A stretch of 24,686 nt of DNA from UBA5209 sp034002865 (GCA_034002865.1 JAVEZR010000010.1:1-24686); one strand, 5' to 3'. Numbered from the stretch's first letter, positions 8,065 through 16,308 are shown. The notes: generated by a model from the letters alone, not told the origin. Numbers and translations: made by a program.

Positions 8065-8739
8065 CTAACTGTAAACTGTCCCTAACTGTAACTCTCTTTG
8101 TAATATTTCAAAATACCAATCCAGTAGTTTAATATCCATCTCTTCTAATGATTTACCATATGTTTTTCTTAAATTCCTTAATCTACACTCATGAGAGTTC
8201 ATACTCATATCCATAAGGTCTAAATTGACATCCTTAACTCCTTTTAATTTCTCTCCAATTAACTCCTCATATGAATTAAATAGAGAGTTAAAGGTAATAC
8301 TGTCACAGGTCATACTCCTACTGTTATATAGACCACACATCCTCTCTAAGGAATACTCAAAGGAACCATTAGAGGTATTAATATTCTCTTTACTTAGATT
8401 TGGATATTTCTCACGATCAAAATCTAATATCCCTCTCTTTAATTCAATAGAGAGCTTATGATGATCTGGGAAAGATTGGTATGGTATTCTATTTATATTT
8501 ATCTCAAAAGATCTGAAATGATTATCTTTAGGTATTAATCCAGACTCTATAAATATGTTTTGTAGATTATCAGCATCTTCTTTTTCAATAAAGCTTTGTA
8601 GATAATTATCAATATCATACTCTAAGGTTAGATGAACGCTATACTCATCTTCAAGGAGTAGGTCTATATTATTGAAAGACTCGAGTACTTCAGACTCTAT
8701 TATTTCATTGTTAAATTGTATATCTTCTTTGGGCTCCAT
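8065..8739 (-). CDS. Uncharacterised protein, tandem paralogue
   Basis: 224 residues from the ATG at 8739. An in-frame TTG at 8760 would add seven residues (MIFTFIP), but the ATG start gives MEPKED, matching MELKEI of the paralogue. No signal peptide, TM segment or known motif is seen; the protein is acidic and probably cytosolic. Shared blocks with the 7243-7950 product run over nearly the whole length. A basic segment near residues 182-200 (ECRLRNLRKTYGKSLEEM) precedes the conserved IKLLDWYFEILQRE end. No function is offered. It lies between its paralogue and the ABC exporter on the same strand; the gap to the ABC gene is about 50 bases. Confidence 0.7.
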   Translation of the reverse strand: MEPKEDIQFNNEIIESEVLESFNNIDLLLEDEYSVHLTLEYDIDNYLQSFIEKEDADNLQNIFIESGLIPKDNHFRSFEININRIPYQSFPDHHKLSIELKRGILDFDREKYPNLSKENINTSNGSFEYSLERMCGLYNSRSMTCDSITFNSLFNSYEELIGEKLKGVKDVNLDLMDMSMNSHECRLRNLRKTYGKSLEEMDIKLLDWYFEILQRELQLGTVYS

Positions 8740-8788
8740 AGGGATAAAGGTAAAAATCAACAGCCCCGATTATACTCCAATAATGCAA

Positions 8789-10600
8789 TTAAACATATCC
8801 CTCTGCCTGTTTTCTGAAGTTATCAGCATATACCCTGTTTATCCCTATTAGCTCTCTATGAGTACCCTCTTCAATAATCTTTCCATCTCTCACTACTATT
8901 ATCCTATCTGCATTCCTAACAGTAGAGAATCTATGAGAGATAATCATAACTGTTTTGTTATCAAAGAAATTGTATATCCTGTTAAATATCTTATACTCAG
9001 CATCTGCATCTATAGCGCTTGTAGGTTCATCAAATATCGCAAATGGAGCATCTCTATAGAAGAATCTTGCAATAGCTATCTTCTGTTTCTGTCCCTTACT
9101 CGGCTTTATACCGCCATCAAATCTCTCACTCATAATAGTTTTGTACTTCTTCTCATACTTAAGGATGAAATCATGAGCATCAGCATTCTTAGCAGCCTCT
9201 ATTACTCTTTCCCTATCAATCTCCTTTATAGATTTACCAATATAAATATTCTCTTCTACAGTAAGATTTCCATAGAAATTAAAATCTTGAAAAAGTACAC
9301 CTACATTTTTGTACCAATCATTAATAGTAAGCTCTTTAAGATTAATACCATTTACTAATATCTCTCCCTTCTGAGGATCATATATACGACAAAGAAGTTT
9401 AACTATTGTGGATTTACCTGCACCATTCTCACCTACAATAGCAATCTTCTCTCCTGCAGAGATTTTAAAAGAGAAATTCTCTAATATATTTCTTTTAGAA
9501 TTAGGGTAGTGGAATGATACTCCTTTAAATTCAACAGAGGGAGGATTAATCAATCTATCCATTTTAATTTCACCATCTTTTACCTCAGGTTCAAGTTTGA
9601 AGAATTCATATACCTCTTTCTCTTTCATAACAAGGTCAGTGAATAGGACTAACTCTGCAGAGAGCCAAGACACACCTCCATAGAAGTTGTTGATAGCTCC
9701 TACATAGAATGTAGTATCACCAATAGTAATAACTTTCTTTAAGGCCATTAGAAATATTTGAACAGAACCTCCTAGAACTACAAAAAGATTTAGTAAATCA
9801 ACAACAAAGGTAGTTAATACATCTGCTTTTAATATCTTCTTGTAACCTCCATTAAAGTAATCAAAGAAATTTCTAAACTTTAAATCAAGATATCTATATG
9901 CTCCAACCAATGTAATTTCATCTAGTGCATCTGGATCTGAGAGTTGAGAGTGTATCCACCAAGACTTTCTTTTCCCTTGTGCATTACCATCAGATGTCTG
10001 CCAATCAAAGTCCTTTCTATAGTAGTATCTACTTTGTAAGTAAGAAAGCATTGCTATGAAGATAACTGCAAACCCTATCCATAGGGAGAAGTTAAAGACT
10101 ATCAATGCAGATATTAAACTTTGAATAATGGCTGCTACAATTCTAACAATATTCTGATTAACATCCGTTATACCGTGTATCCAATCATGAGCAATCTGCC
10201 TTTTATTAGCTACATTTGGTAATTGATTAGTTTGAACTCCCAATTGCGCTATCTTCTCATACTCTATCTGAGCCATATATGATTGTGATAGCCTTCTTCT
10301 ATACCTATTAATATAGCTATCTAAGTTATTAGCAATTATTGTAAATAGCTGAACTAAACCTAATAGTAAAACAAGAGGTAATATACTTCCTAAATCAGCA
10401 TCTGAAGTACCAATTAGCCGTATTAATGAATCAATGATTCTAGCTACAATATATATATTTATTAAACCTGTTAAATTCCTATATATCGTAGTAAAGAATG
10501 TAGTAACTGTAATAAATGGAGACATCTTCCAATTAATCTTTAAAGACCAGATAGAGATATCTATGTAGTCTTTAAATGATAAGGGTTTTTTCTTTGACAT
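8789..10600 (-). CDS. ABC exporter, fused TMD-NBD (ABCB/MsbA-like)
   Basis: 603 residues from the ATG at 10600. A TTG at 10624 would add eight residues but lies upstream of the predicted transcription start. The N-terminal half holds about six TM segments, and the C-terminal half is an ATPase with Walker A GENGAGKST (about 390-398), Q-loop LFQDF, Walker B FAIFDE (about 520-525), D-loop SAID and H-loop ISHRF. The signature is PSKGQKQKIAIARFF rather than LSGGQ, so two of the five signature positions differ plus the flanking residues. The enzyme should work as a homodimer exporting a lipid, peptide or drug, or as one half of a heterodimer; no partner gene is adjacent. The substrate cannot be inferred. 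Confidence 0.92.
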   Translation of the reverse strand: MSKKKPLSFKDYIDISIWSLKINWKMSPFITVTTFFTTIYRNLTGLINIYIVARIIDSLIRLIGTSDADLGSILPLVLLLGLVQLFTIIANNLDSYINRYRRRLSQSYMAQIEYEKIAQLGVQTNQLPNVANKRQIAHDWIHGITDVNQNIVRIVAAIIQSLISALIVFNFSLWIGFAVIFIAMLSYLQSRYYYRKDFDWQTSDGNAQGKRKSWWIHSQLSDPDALDEITLVGAYRYLDLKFRNFFDYFNGGYKKILKADVLTTFVVDLLNLFVVLGGSVQIFLMALKKVITIGDTTFYVGAINNFYGGVSWLSAELVLFTDLVMKEKEVYEFFKLEPEVKDGEIKMDRLINPPSVEFKGVSFHYPNSKRNILENFSFKISAGEKIAIVGENGAGKSTIVKLLCRIYDPQKGEILVNGINLKELTINDWYKNVGVLFQDFNFYGNLTVEENIYIGKSIKEIDRERVIEAAKNADAHDFILKYEKKYKTIMSERFDGGIKPSKGQKQKIAIARFFYRDAPFAIFDEPTSAIDADAEYKIFNRIYNFFDNKTVMIISHRFSTVRNADRIIVVRDGKIIEEGTHRELIGINRVYADNFRKQAEGYV

Positions 10601-10628
10601 TGCAAAATTATGGCAATTTAACAAACGA

Positions 10629-10658
10629 ATTTTAACAGTAAAGATACAATTGAGTCAA
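10629..10658 (-). promoter_or_regulatory. sigma70-type promoter of ABC exporter gene
   Basis: Minus strand: TTGACT (10653-10658, five of six), 18-base spacer, TAAAAT (10629-10634, five of six). The predicted start near 10622 leaves a leader of about 22 bases to the ATG at 10600, and supports that ATG over the TTG at 10624. Confidence 0.55.
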
Positions 10659-10699
10659 TATTGTATACATTCACTGTTTTTGATATAATATAATATCAA

Positions 10700-11410
10700 T
10701 TAGAGCATCAAATAGCTCTCTCTTTCCTCCTTACTCATCCTCTCTATTGCATATCTAAGTGATGTTCTAGAAATATCTTTAATATTCTCATCTAAGAACT
10801 CTCTTAAAACATCAATATCTCTCTTACCAACCTCTCTTAACATCCACCCTATGGCTTTGCGTATTAAATCTTTTTCACTTTTAAGTAATATCTCTGATAT
10901 TTTTAATGTATACTTAAACTCATTCCTTCTAATAAAGGCAAGTGTAGAAACAGTACTAATCCTTTCTAACCATAACTCATTTGATTTAGCAAAATCATAT
11001 AGAATATCTACACTCCCATTAGAGAGATACAGATACTCTCCCAATATCTTGTAACATGAAAGATCTAGAATATCCCAGCTATTACACCCCTTTAGATTGT
11101 TAATATAGAAGGTATAGATCTCTTTCTTACCATCAATATCCTCTTTTTCAAACTTGTAAGTAAGAATAATGTAGCCTGTTAAACGAACCTCATGTACTGG
11201 GTGACTTAATAGCTCCTTTAACTGCTCTAATGAAATCTTTTTGTAATATCTTTTAGCTACTGCTCTAATATTTGGGACTGTAACACCCCAAAATATATCC
11301 CCCTCACCGTACTCTCCTTTGCCTGTTTTAAAAAATTTAGGAAAGAACTCTCTCTTCTGATTGTTAGAGAGTAATTTTAACTCCTTAAGTATATCCTTAC
11401 TATCATTCAT
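10700..11410 (-). CDS. AlkD-like DNA alkylation repair protein
   Basis: 236 residues, all-helical. The family is recognised by conserved phrases: GVTVPNIRAVAKRYYK, CNSWDILDLSCYKILGEYL, LWLERISTVSTLAFIRR and the C-terminal KAIGWMLREVGKRD with SLRYAIERM. These belong to the HEAT-like-repeat AlkC/AlkD DNA glycosylases, which remove N3- and N7-alkylated purines without flipping the base. The Trp/Asp of SWDILDLS and the Arg of RRISTVS-like ERISTVS sit at positions implicated in substrate handling in AlkD; the first Arg of that pair is Glu here. It is divergent from the M16 gene across only 41 bases. Confidence 0.9.
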   Translation of the reverse strand: MNDSKDILKELKLLSNNQKREFFPKFFKTGKGEYGEGDIFWGVTVPNIRAVAKRYYKKISLEQLKELLSHPVHEVRLTGYIILTYKFEKEDIDGKKEIYTFYINNLKGCNSWDILDLSCYKILGEYLYLSNGSVDILYDFAKSNELWLERISTVSTLAFIRRNEFKYTLKISEILLKSEKDLIRKAIGWMLREVGKRDIDVLREFLDENIKDISRTSLRYAIERMSKEERESYLML

Positions 11411-11451
11411 ATGTAATAATAGCAGGTAGAATTAAACTTAAACATATACAT

Positions 11452-12819
11452 ATGAAATTAATATCCCAGTTTAGTAATAAATATAACAATATTACATACA
11501 AGACATATGAGTTAGAGAATGGTATTAAGCTTTTACATTTAGACAATCCTGCTACAGTAGATTTTGATTTTGCAATAATATTTAAAGCAGGGAGTAGCTT
11601 TGAGATAAAAGAGGATGTTCCTAAGGGTACAGCACACTTTCTAGAGCATATGTTACTTAATCCTAACTCTACATTTAAGAGTAAATCAGAAATTGATAGA
11701 TTTGAGCAGGGTAGTAAAGAGCAACCAGCTATATATACCAATGCATATACTACTAGAAAGAATATATATTTTACATGTCATGCTAATGAACAGAGTAATT
11801 TAAGAGTGCTTGAGAGATTACAAAGTGTATTACAATTCCCTAAGAAGAAATTCTCAAACCAAATGGAGAAGGAGAGAGGCATTATACTTGCAGAGAAGAG
11901 TAGAAAGGCCAAAAGAGAGAAGGATGCATACCTAATGAGTTTAGAGTTCCTTTTTAAAGATATACAGGATGAGTTTAAATATGATGTATTAGGAGAGAAA
12001 GAGGATATAGAGAGGATAGGGATAGGGGATTTAGAGAAATTCTTTAAGAGTAGGTTTGTATCAGGAAATACAGTATTTGCAATACAGAGTAATGGAGATA
12101 TAAGTAAGAGTATTGAAAATAGAATAGAAGCTATTGCAAAAGAGATACCTAATGGTAATCAGGATAACTTTAGAGAGGTTGAATTAAAGAATAAATGGAG
12201 AGTAGGTACTTTTAAAGAAGAAAGAGCAAATGGTATATCCATCTCCTTTATATATTTTGATAAATTAGAGAGAAAGATTAACTATAAACAGTATGCAATA
12301 GAGTATATATATGGAAGACTACTTGATTGGTTAGCATTTGACATATTAAGAGAACAGAAGAGTTTAATATATGATTTTTCCATATTTAAAGTAGGTAATA
12401 TGTCCTTTGACTACAGTATGAACGGTTTTAGGTTTGTAACAGAGAGTAAGAAGGCAAAAGTAATGCTACAGGAGCTATACAGCCTTCTTTACACTACCTC
12501 TTTTCTTTTTCTTAAATCAAAGAGAGGTAAAGAGTGGTTTGATGATGTAATTAGTACATATATATTCCCTAGAACAACAAAATTTAATGAAGAGTTAGCA
12601 GAGAATGCTGTAACTGCACTACTTGAAGAGAGTGAGATATTTAACTCAAATACAGCAGTAAGAGAGGCTAAGAAAGTTACATTAGAAGATATAAGGGAGT
12701 ATTTAGAGAAAAAATTAGATACAGCACCTCACATATGGATAGAGGGTGATCTTAGTAAGAGGGATTTAAAGACGTTGATAGAGGAGAGTCCTTTTGCAAA
12801 GAGATTTAATAAGGTATAA
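11452..12819 (+). CDS. M16 family zinc peptidase
   Basis: 455 residues. The inverted zinc motif HFLEH (H62, E65, H66) in KGTAHFLEHMLL is followed after exactly 74 residues by E141 in MEKERGIILAE, reproducing the HxxEH-x74-E site of M16 peptidases. Two M16 half-domains fit the length, the second (about 220-430) lacking the motif, as in bacterial PqqL/YmxG-type proteins. No signal peptide is seen, so it is cytosolic. These enzymes degrade or process short peptides. The second half has FDILREQKSLIYDFS, equivalent to the LRE...YsV motif of the family. An 8-base hairpin overlaps its stop. Starts at ATG in an ACATATACATATG context without an evident Shine-Dalgarno. Confidence 0.92.
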   Translation: MKLISQFSNKYNNITYKTYELENGIKLLHLDNPATVDFDFAIIFKAGSSFEIKEDVPKGTAHFLEHMLLNPNSTFKSKSEIDRFEQGSKEQPAIYTNAYTTRKNIYFTCHANEQSNLRVLERLQSVLQFPKKKFSNQMEKERGIILAEKSRKAKREKDAYLMSLEFLFKDIQDEFKYDVLGEKEDIERIGIGDLEKFFKSRFVSGNTVFAIQSNGDISKSIENRIEAIAKEIPNGNQDNFREVELKNKWRVGTFKEERANGISISFIYFDKLERKINYKQYAIEYIYGRLLDWLAFDILREQKSLIYDFSIFKVGNMSFDYSMNGFRFVTESKKAKVMLQELYSLLYTTSFLFLKSKRGKEWFDDVISTYIFPRTTKFNEELAENAVTALLEESEIFNSNTAVREAKKVTLEDIREYLEKKLDTAPHIWIEGDLSKRDLKTLIEESPFAKRFNKV

Positions 12820-12837
12820 TCACTGCTATTACCTTAT
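12809..12837 (+). terminator. Possible hairpin at end of M16 gene
   Basis: ataaggta (12809-12816) and taccttat (12830-12837) are exact inverted repeats with a 13-base loop, spanning the M16 stop codon. There is no T-tract, so it may be a 3' stabiliser or a partial attenuator rather than a terminator. Confidence 0.3.
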
Positions 12838-12849
12838 ACATATAACCTA

Positions 12850-13233
12850 ATGCCAGAGTTAAGAGAAACTAAACAGTATAAAATAGCATATGAGATGCTT
12901 ATACCACTTCTTTCAGATTTTAATCTTTCAGAAGAAGAGCTTGATAGCTATATATATCTTTTAATAGATGATATAAGGCAGGAGATAGAGAATACAGGTA
13001 AGCTTCCCTCCTATGCCTTTGGTATGAATATTAATCTCCCTATTCTTTATGAGCATGAGGAAGAGCAATTTCTGGAGGTAATGTGTACTTTTGATCCTCT
13101 AGATGAGTATCTTGATGATATTATCATAGATAACTCATTTCTTCTTCCCTCATCTGCAAGTGGTAGATTAAACCTTACAACAGGGGAATATGATTCCGTA
13201 CTCTCTTGGAAAGAGTACTTTATAGAGAAGTAA
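12850..13233 (+). CDS. Small acidic protein of unknown function
   Basis: 127 residues, strongly acidic, with no signal or TM segment. Not recognised. It begins with a helical stretch (LRETKQYKIAYEMLIPLLSD), then SEEELDSYIYLLIDDI, and has a Cys in EVMCTFDPLDEYLDD. It follows the M16 gene after 30 bases and probably shares its transcript. The next gene has its own promoter. Codon use is like its neighbours, supporting a real gene. Confidence 0.6.
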   Translation: MPELRETKQYKIAYEMLIPLLSDFNLSEEELDSYIYLLIDDIRQEIENTGKLPSYAFGMNINLPILYEHEEEQFLEVMCTFDPLDEYLDDIIIDNSFLLPSSASGRLNLTTGEYDSVLSWKEYFIEK

Positions 13234-13262
13234 TTGACCATCATAGGTTCTTCTTGTACTAT
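13234..13262 (+). promoter_or_regulatory. sigma70-type promoter of oxidoreductase gene
   Basis: TTGACC (13234-13239, five of six) directly follows the upstream stop codon. A 17-base spacer leads to TACTAT (13257-13262, four of six). The expected start near 13269 falls inside the inverted repeat 13261-13285. Confidence 0.55.
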
Positions 13263-13285
13263 TTAGATATACAAACTATCTAAAT
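13261..13285. promoter_or_regulatory. Promoter-overlapping palindrome, candidate operator
   Basis: atttagata (13261-13269) and tatctaaat (13277-13285) are perfect 9-base inverted repeats around a 7-base spacer. The element covers the -10 edge and the predicted start of the oxidoreductase gene, the usual place for a repressor site. It could also fold as a 5' hairpin in the RNA. Confidence 0.45.
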
Positions 13286-13301
13286 TAACTCCTTAATAAA
13301 T

Positions 13302-14003
13302 ATGAAGTTATATTTTAGAGAAATGAAAAAGGAAGCACAGAATGCTTACTCCTTTATCTTTGACCCTAATCCTGAATTAAAATGGAATGCAGGAGAGTAT
13401 TTAGAAGTAAAATTACCACATGAGAATCCTGATGACAGAGGTATAGAGAGATACTTCTCCATATCTGCAGCACCTAGTGAAGGCATAGTTATGATTACTA
13501 CTAGATTCTTTGATGAGAAGGCTAGTTCATTTAAAAAAGCTTTCTTTGAATTAAAAACAGGAGAGAGTATAGAGGTTAGTAAACCTACTAATTCAGATAC
13601 ATTCTTTAATGCAAATGATCCTGAAAGAGAGTATATCTTTTTAACTGCAGGTATTGGTATTACTCCTGTTAGATCTGTAGTAAAGGAGTATCACATTAAG
13701 GGTAGGAATCTTAAAGGTACTCTTCTGTATGCTAATAGGGATGATGATTATATATTTGGTGGAGAGTTAGAGAGAATGGCTAAAGATATGACCTCTTTTA
13801 CAGTACAGAAGTATCATGACAAGAGAATAGATAGGGGTGTTATAGAGGAGCTTTTGAGAGAGTTTAATAACCCGATATTTAATATCTCTGGTACAAAACA
13901 GTTCAATGTAGATATGAAAGAGATATTAGAAGAGCTTAATATTGATAGTGAGAATATAAAGACAAGTTCATTTGGAGAGGGGTATAAGGCTCAGAATGTG
14001 TAA
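13302..14003 (+). CDS. FAD/NAD(P)-binding oxidoreductase, ferredoxin reductase family
   Basis: 233 residues, a minimal two-domain flavin reductase. The FAD domain carries RYFSISAAP (R50 to S53, the RxYS motif for the flavin isoalloxazine and phosphate). The nucleotide domain carries TAGIGITPVRS (about 116-125), the NAD(P) glycine loop. It ends in TSSFGEGY, an FxGY-like end typical of the family. No iron-sulfur cysteine cluster is present, so the electron acceptor must be a separate protein or small molecule. It is probably cytosolic. It has its own promoter and a candidate operator. Confidence 0.9.
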   Translation: MKLYFREMKKEAQNAYSFIFDPNPELKWNAGEYLEVKLPHENPDDRGIERYFSISAAPSEGIVMITTRFFDEKASSFKKAFFELKTGESIEVSKPTNSDTFFNANDPEREYIFLTAGIGITPVRSVVKEYHIKGRNLKGTLLYANRDDDYIFGGELERMAKDMTSFTVQKYHDKRIDRGVIEELLREFNNPIFNISGTKQFNVDMKEILEELNIDSENIKTSSFGEGYKAQNV

Positions 14004-14040
14004 ATAGGTTGTTATTCTTCCAAGTATAGTTATAGTAGGG

Positions 14041-14046
14041 TATAAT
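14041..14046 (+). promoter_or_regulatory. -10 box of tRNA-His
   Basis: A consensus TATAAT lies 12 bases before the tRNA gene, at the right distance for a start near 14053. The -35 (ttccaa at 14018-14023, 17-base spacer) is poor. Confidence 0.5.
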
Positions 14047-14058
14047 ACTTACTGTTAT

Positions 14059-14136
14059 GGTGGCTATAGCTCAATTGGTTAGAGCATCGGTTTGTGGTAC
14101 CGAGGGTTGTGGGTTCAAGTCCCATTAGCCACCCCA
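14059..14136 (+). tRNA. tRNA-His (anticodon GTG), CCA encoded
   Basis: A complete cloverleaf is seen. The acceptor arm is gtggcta (14060-14066) with tagccac (14126-14132). The extra G-1 (14059) opposite C73 (14133) is the histidine identity element. The D arm is agctc/gagc, the anticodon stem tcggt/accga holds loop ttgtggt (anticodon GTG), and the T arm is gtggg-ttcaagt-cccat. CCA is encoded at 14134-14136. It strongly resembles standard bacterial tRNA-His. Confidence 0.98.
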
Positions 14137-14143
14137 GATCCTG

Positions 14144-14494
14144 TTACTTTATCTTCTTCTTTATCTCATATACACCAAAGACTTTCTTCCTATTCCTATC
14201 AAACTCCTCCTGGTTATATGACCATCTCTCTCCTCTCCCATTATAGAAATCCCAATCAGACAAAATATCGAGATATTCTCCCATTTCAGGACTAAACTTT
14301 CTTTTAATCTTTCCTTTAATTAAATAAAGAGAATAGTAAATGTAATCAGCTAACATAGATATTTCTATAATATTCCACTCTCCCATCAACAAGCCAAACT
14401 TATATACTATTTCTTTCTCAGAATCTTTTTCAAGATCAATCTTTGAAAGTTTTAATAACTCTTCAGAATTGTTAATAGGATCTCTTGTACTCAT
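14144..14494 (-). CDS. Orphan small protein between tRNA-His and its 3' copy
   Basis: 116 residues, charged, with no recognised domain, signal or TM segment. Aromatic-rich centre (ADYIYYSLYLIKGKIKRKF) and end (DILSDWDFYNGRGERWSY). It runs towards the tRNA on the opposite strand, with its stop 8 bases from the tRNA end, and its ATG is 9 bases from the tRNA 3' remnant. It thus fills the interval between the two direct repeats. If the interval is an integration scar, this is the only cargo left. Codon use (AGA, AT-ending codons) resembles that of its neighbours, so a recent foreign origin is not evident. Confidence 0.55.
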   Translation of the reverse strand: MSTRDPINNSEELLKLSKIDLEKDSEKEIVYKFGLLMGEWNIIEISMLADYIYYSLYLIKGKIKRKFSPEMGEYLDILSDWDFYNGRGERWSYNQEEFDRNRKKVFGVYEIKKKIK

Positions 14495-14502
14495 TCATAT
14501 AA

Positions 14503-14547
14503 TTGTATCACAGAGGGTTGCAGGTTCAAGGCCCATTAATTACCCCG
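14503..14547 (+). repeat. Decayed direct copy of tRNA-His 3' half (att-like)
   Basis: Bases 14503-14547 match tRNA-His 14092-14136 without gaps at 34 of 45 positions, including the blocks gagggttg, ggttcaag and cccatta. The match begins in the anticodon loop and runs to the CCA end. Nothing resembling the 5' half lies upstream of it. Anticodon-loop-to-3'-end direct repeats are the classic footprint of integrases of the tyrosine recombinase type that insert into tRNA genes. No integrase is seen nearby. Confidence 0.75.
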
Positions 14548-14724
14548 CACCCTATAGCGTTGATTCTCTTTCTTTACTTTGATATGGTTGCTTCATACAG
14601 TAGACTTTTGTCCATAAAACAAACTATTCTTTATATAAACATCCCATACTTAAGCAGCTATTTTACACTCCCAGAATATCTGCTATCATTTCAAAACCTT
14701 TAACTTTATATATCTATAAATGAT

Positions 14725-16176
14725 ATGCAAAGACTCTCCTTTAAAGATTTCTTTATAAAACATAAGAAATCTATTCTCATTTCCTCCTCAGTAATATTAA
14801 TCTTAACTACACTACTACTTACCCTCTTTCTTACTGATGCCTTTAATGGCTTTACAAAAAGGGGAATTAGTAATCCAGAAAAAGAAAGTTCTAAAAATGA
14901 ATATTACTCTGCTAATATAGAAAATGATAACCCAAACTGTACGTTAACAAAGATTGAGTACCCTGAAAGTGCTTTCAGTATTGGTGTGCCAAATGGATGG
15001 CTATATGAAGTTGATAATGGAACAGTTTCCATAATGGAAGATGATACAAATACTACTTCTGTATTCTTGTATACCGCTAAATTAGAAAAGGACCTAACAA
15101 AAGAAGACTTCTTAAAAGCTTTTGCTACCATCTTCAAACAAACAATTGAAGCAACAAATGGAACATTTGAAGTAGAAAATATAAAGGAAACAGAGGAAGA
15201 TGCAAGTGCAGATATATACTCCAAAATTGATGGCTACGATATAAAAGGTAAAATGTTTGTTTCTAAATCTGGAGAGTTTGTTACATTCAAATCATATTGG
15301 GCACCTGTTGAATCTTACGATGAAAAGCAGGATCTGCTAGAGCAAGTCTCCCGATGCTTTGCAAGGACAAGAGTACTAACAGAGGATGTCTTACAAGCAG
15401 CTAAAAGTAAAGAGGCCAGAGGTGGCAATACTCCTGCAGGTTTTCAGGTATATAAGGGGAAGTATTTCAAGTTAAATAAGCCTTCTAATTTCAATGTAAC
15501 AGGGGAAACAGATAGCGGTATTGATTTAACAAGAAGTGATGGTAATGCAGGATTTAGCTATGCATATGCTACTGGTTTTACAGGTTCATATACCCCTAAA
15601 TCTTGGGCTCAAAGAGCACTACCTGAGTTTGGAAAAATTCAAAATGTAAAGATAACAGATGGGGCTATACTACCTTCACAGATATCAGGACATAATGTCC
15701 AAGAGTTTAACTTTACTGGGAATCTCTCAGGAGTTTCTGTTACTGGAAAAGCAACAGTAGGTGTATATCAATCCCCATACTTTGGTATTGGAACTAGGTA
15801 CTCATCTGCTTTCTGGGCTATACAAATATCAACACCTGAGAATTGGGAAAGTGTAAAAGCTACATTACAAGAAATGCAAGATAGCTTTACTATTACTGAT
15901 ATTGGTGCAACAAGAAAGAATACCCTTTTACCCTCTAATAGACCAATGGAAAGTACAAGATCTTCAGTTACATCTAAAAATAGTAGCTATTCATCTGCAC
16001 TAAGTGATGAATCAAGTGAGAACTGGGCAGAAGGTATGAGAGGATATGAGACGGTGTCCTCACCAAGCACAGGACAGACATATGACGTCCCTCTTAATTC
16101 TTGGAGTTCATATGGTCCAGAGGGAGCAGGGTATTATAGAGAGTTACCAAATAACTCATTAGAGAAACTACAGTAA
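14725..16176 (+). CDS. Membrane-anchored surface protein with two PsbP-like repeats
   Basis: 483 residues. Basic N-terminus then one TM segment (about 17-37); the rest is outside the cytosol. Two related regions follow: about 65-210, with the phrase SAFSIGVPNGW and a conserved Cys, and about 235-395, with KYFKLNKPSNF and ending ATLQEMQDSFTIT. Both resemble PsbP/DUF1795-type lipoprotein modules ('F.I..P..W' ... 'l..il.SF'). A Ser/Thr-rich linker (about 400-435) leads to a C-terminal module with ENWAEGMRGYETV and SPSTGQTYDVPLNSW, resembling a tail ('dp.TGe.ydvp') seen in many secreted bacterial proteins. Function unknown. No close operon partner. Confidence 0.65.
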   Translation: MQRLSFKDFFIKHKKSILISSSVILILTTLLLTLFLTDAFNGFTKRGISNPEKESSKNEYYSANIENDNPNCTLTKIEYPESAFSIGVPNGWLYEVDNGTVSIMEDDTNTTSVFLYTAKLEKDLTKEDFLKAFATIFKQTIEATNGTFEVENIKETEEDASADIYSKIDGYDIKGKMFVSKSGEFVTFKSYWAPVESYDEKQDLLEQVSRCFARTRVLTEDVLQAAKSKEARGGNTPAGFQVYKGKYFKLNKPSNFNVTGETDSGIDLTRSDGNAGFSYAYATGFTGSYTPKSWAQRALPEFGKIQNVKITDGAILPSQISGHNVQEFNFTGNLSGVSVTGKATVGVYQSPYFGIGTRYSSAFWAIQISTPENWESVKATLQEMQDSFTITDIGATRKNTLLPSNRPMESTRSSVTSKNSSYSSALSDESSENWAEGMRGYETVSSPSTGQTYDVPLNSWSSYGPEGAGYYRELPNNSLEKLQ

Positions 16177-16298
16177 ATAGGGTCTGAGTTTATAATAACA
16201 TCATATACCTAATCGTACCTGTTATTGAGATATCTTTTTTATCCAGTTATCCCCCATGTGATATACTTTAATTGATATAGTAATATCTAATGTTAAAG

Positions 16299-16303
16299 AG
16301 GAG
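16299..16303 (+). promoter_or_regulatory. Strong Shine-Dalgarno of SdpI-like gene
   Basis: An uninterrupted aggag lies 5 bases before the ATG at 16309. Most other starts in the window have only A+T runs or weak purine stretches, so this gene is probably well translated. Confidence 0.6.
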
Positions 16304-16308
16304 ATATA

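Noticed and set aside
8858..9358. A 166-residue plus-strand frame opposite the ABC ATPase domain
   Set aside because: It is a shadow of the ABC gene, whose motifs are clear on the other strand, and it has no domain.
10683..10702. AT-rich near-palindrome ttgata...tatcaa downstream of the AlkD-like gene
   Set aside because: Only six bases pair and the loop is itself A+T-rich; such matches are expected by chance here.
11403..11741. Minus-strand frame of 112 residues opposite the M16 start
   Set aside because: It overlaps the HxxEH-coding region of a well-supported M16 gene and resembles no protein.
14092..14703. Two short plus-strand frames with similar N-termini (VQVPL and VQGPL)
   Set aside because: Their resemblance is caused by the tRNA-His sequence and its decayed copy being read as protein; they are not genes.
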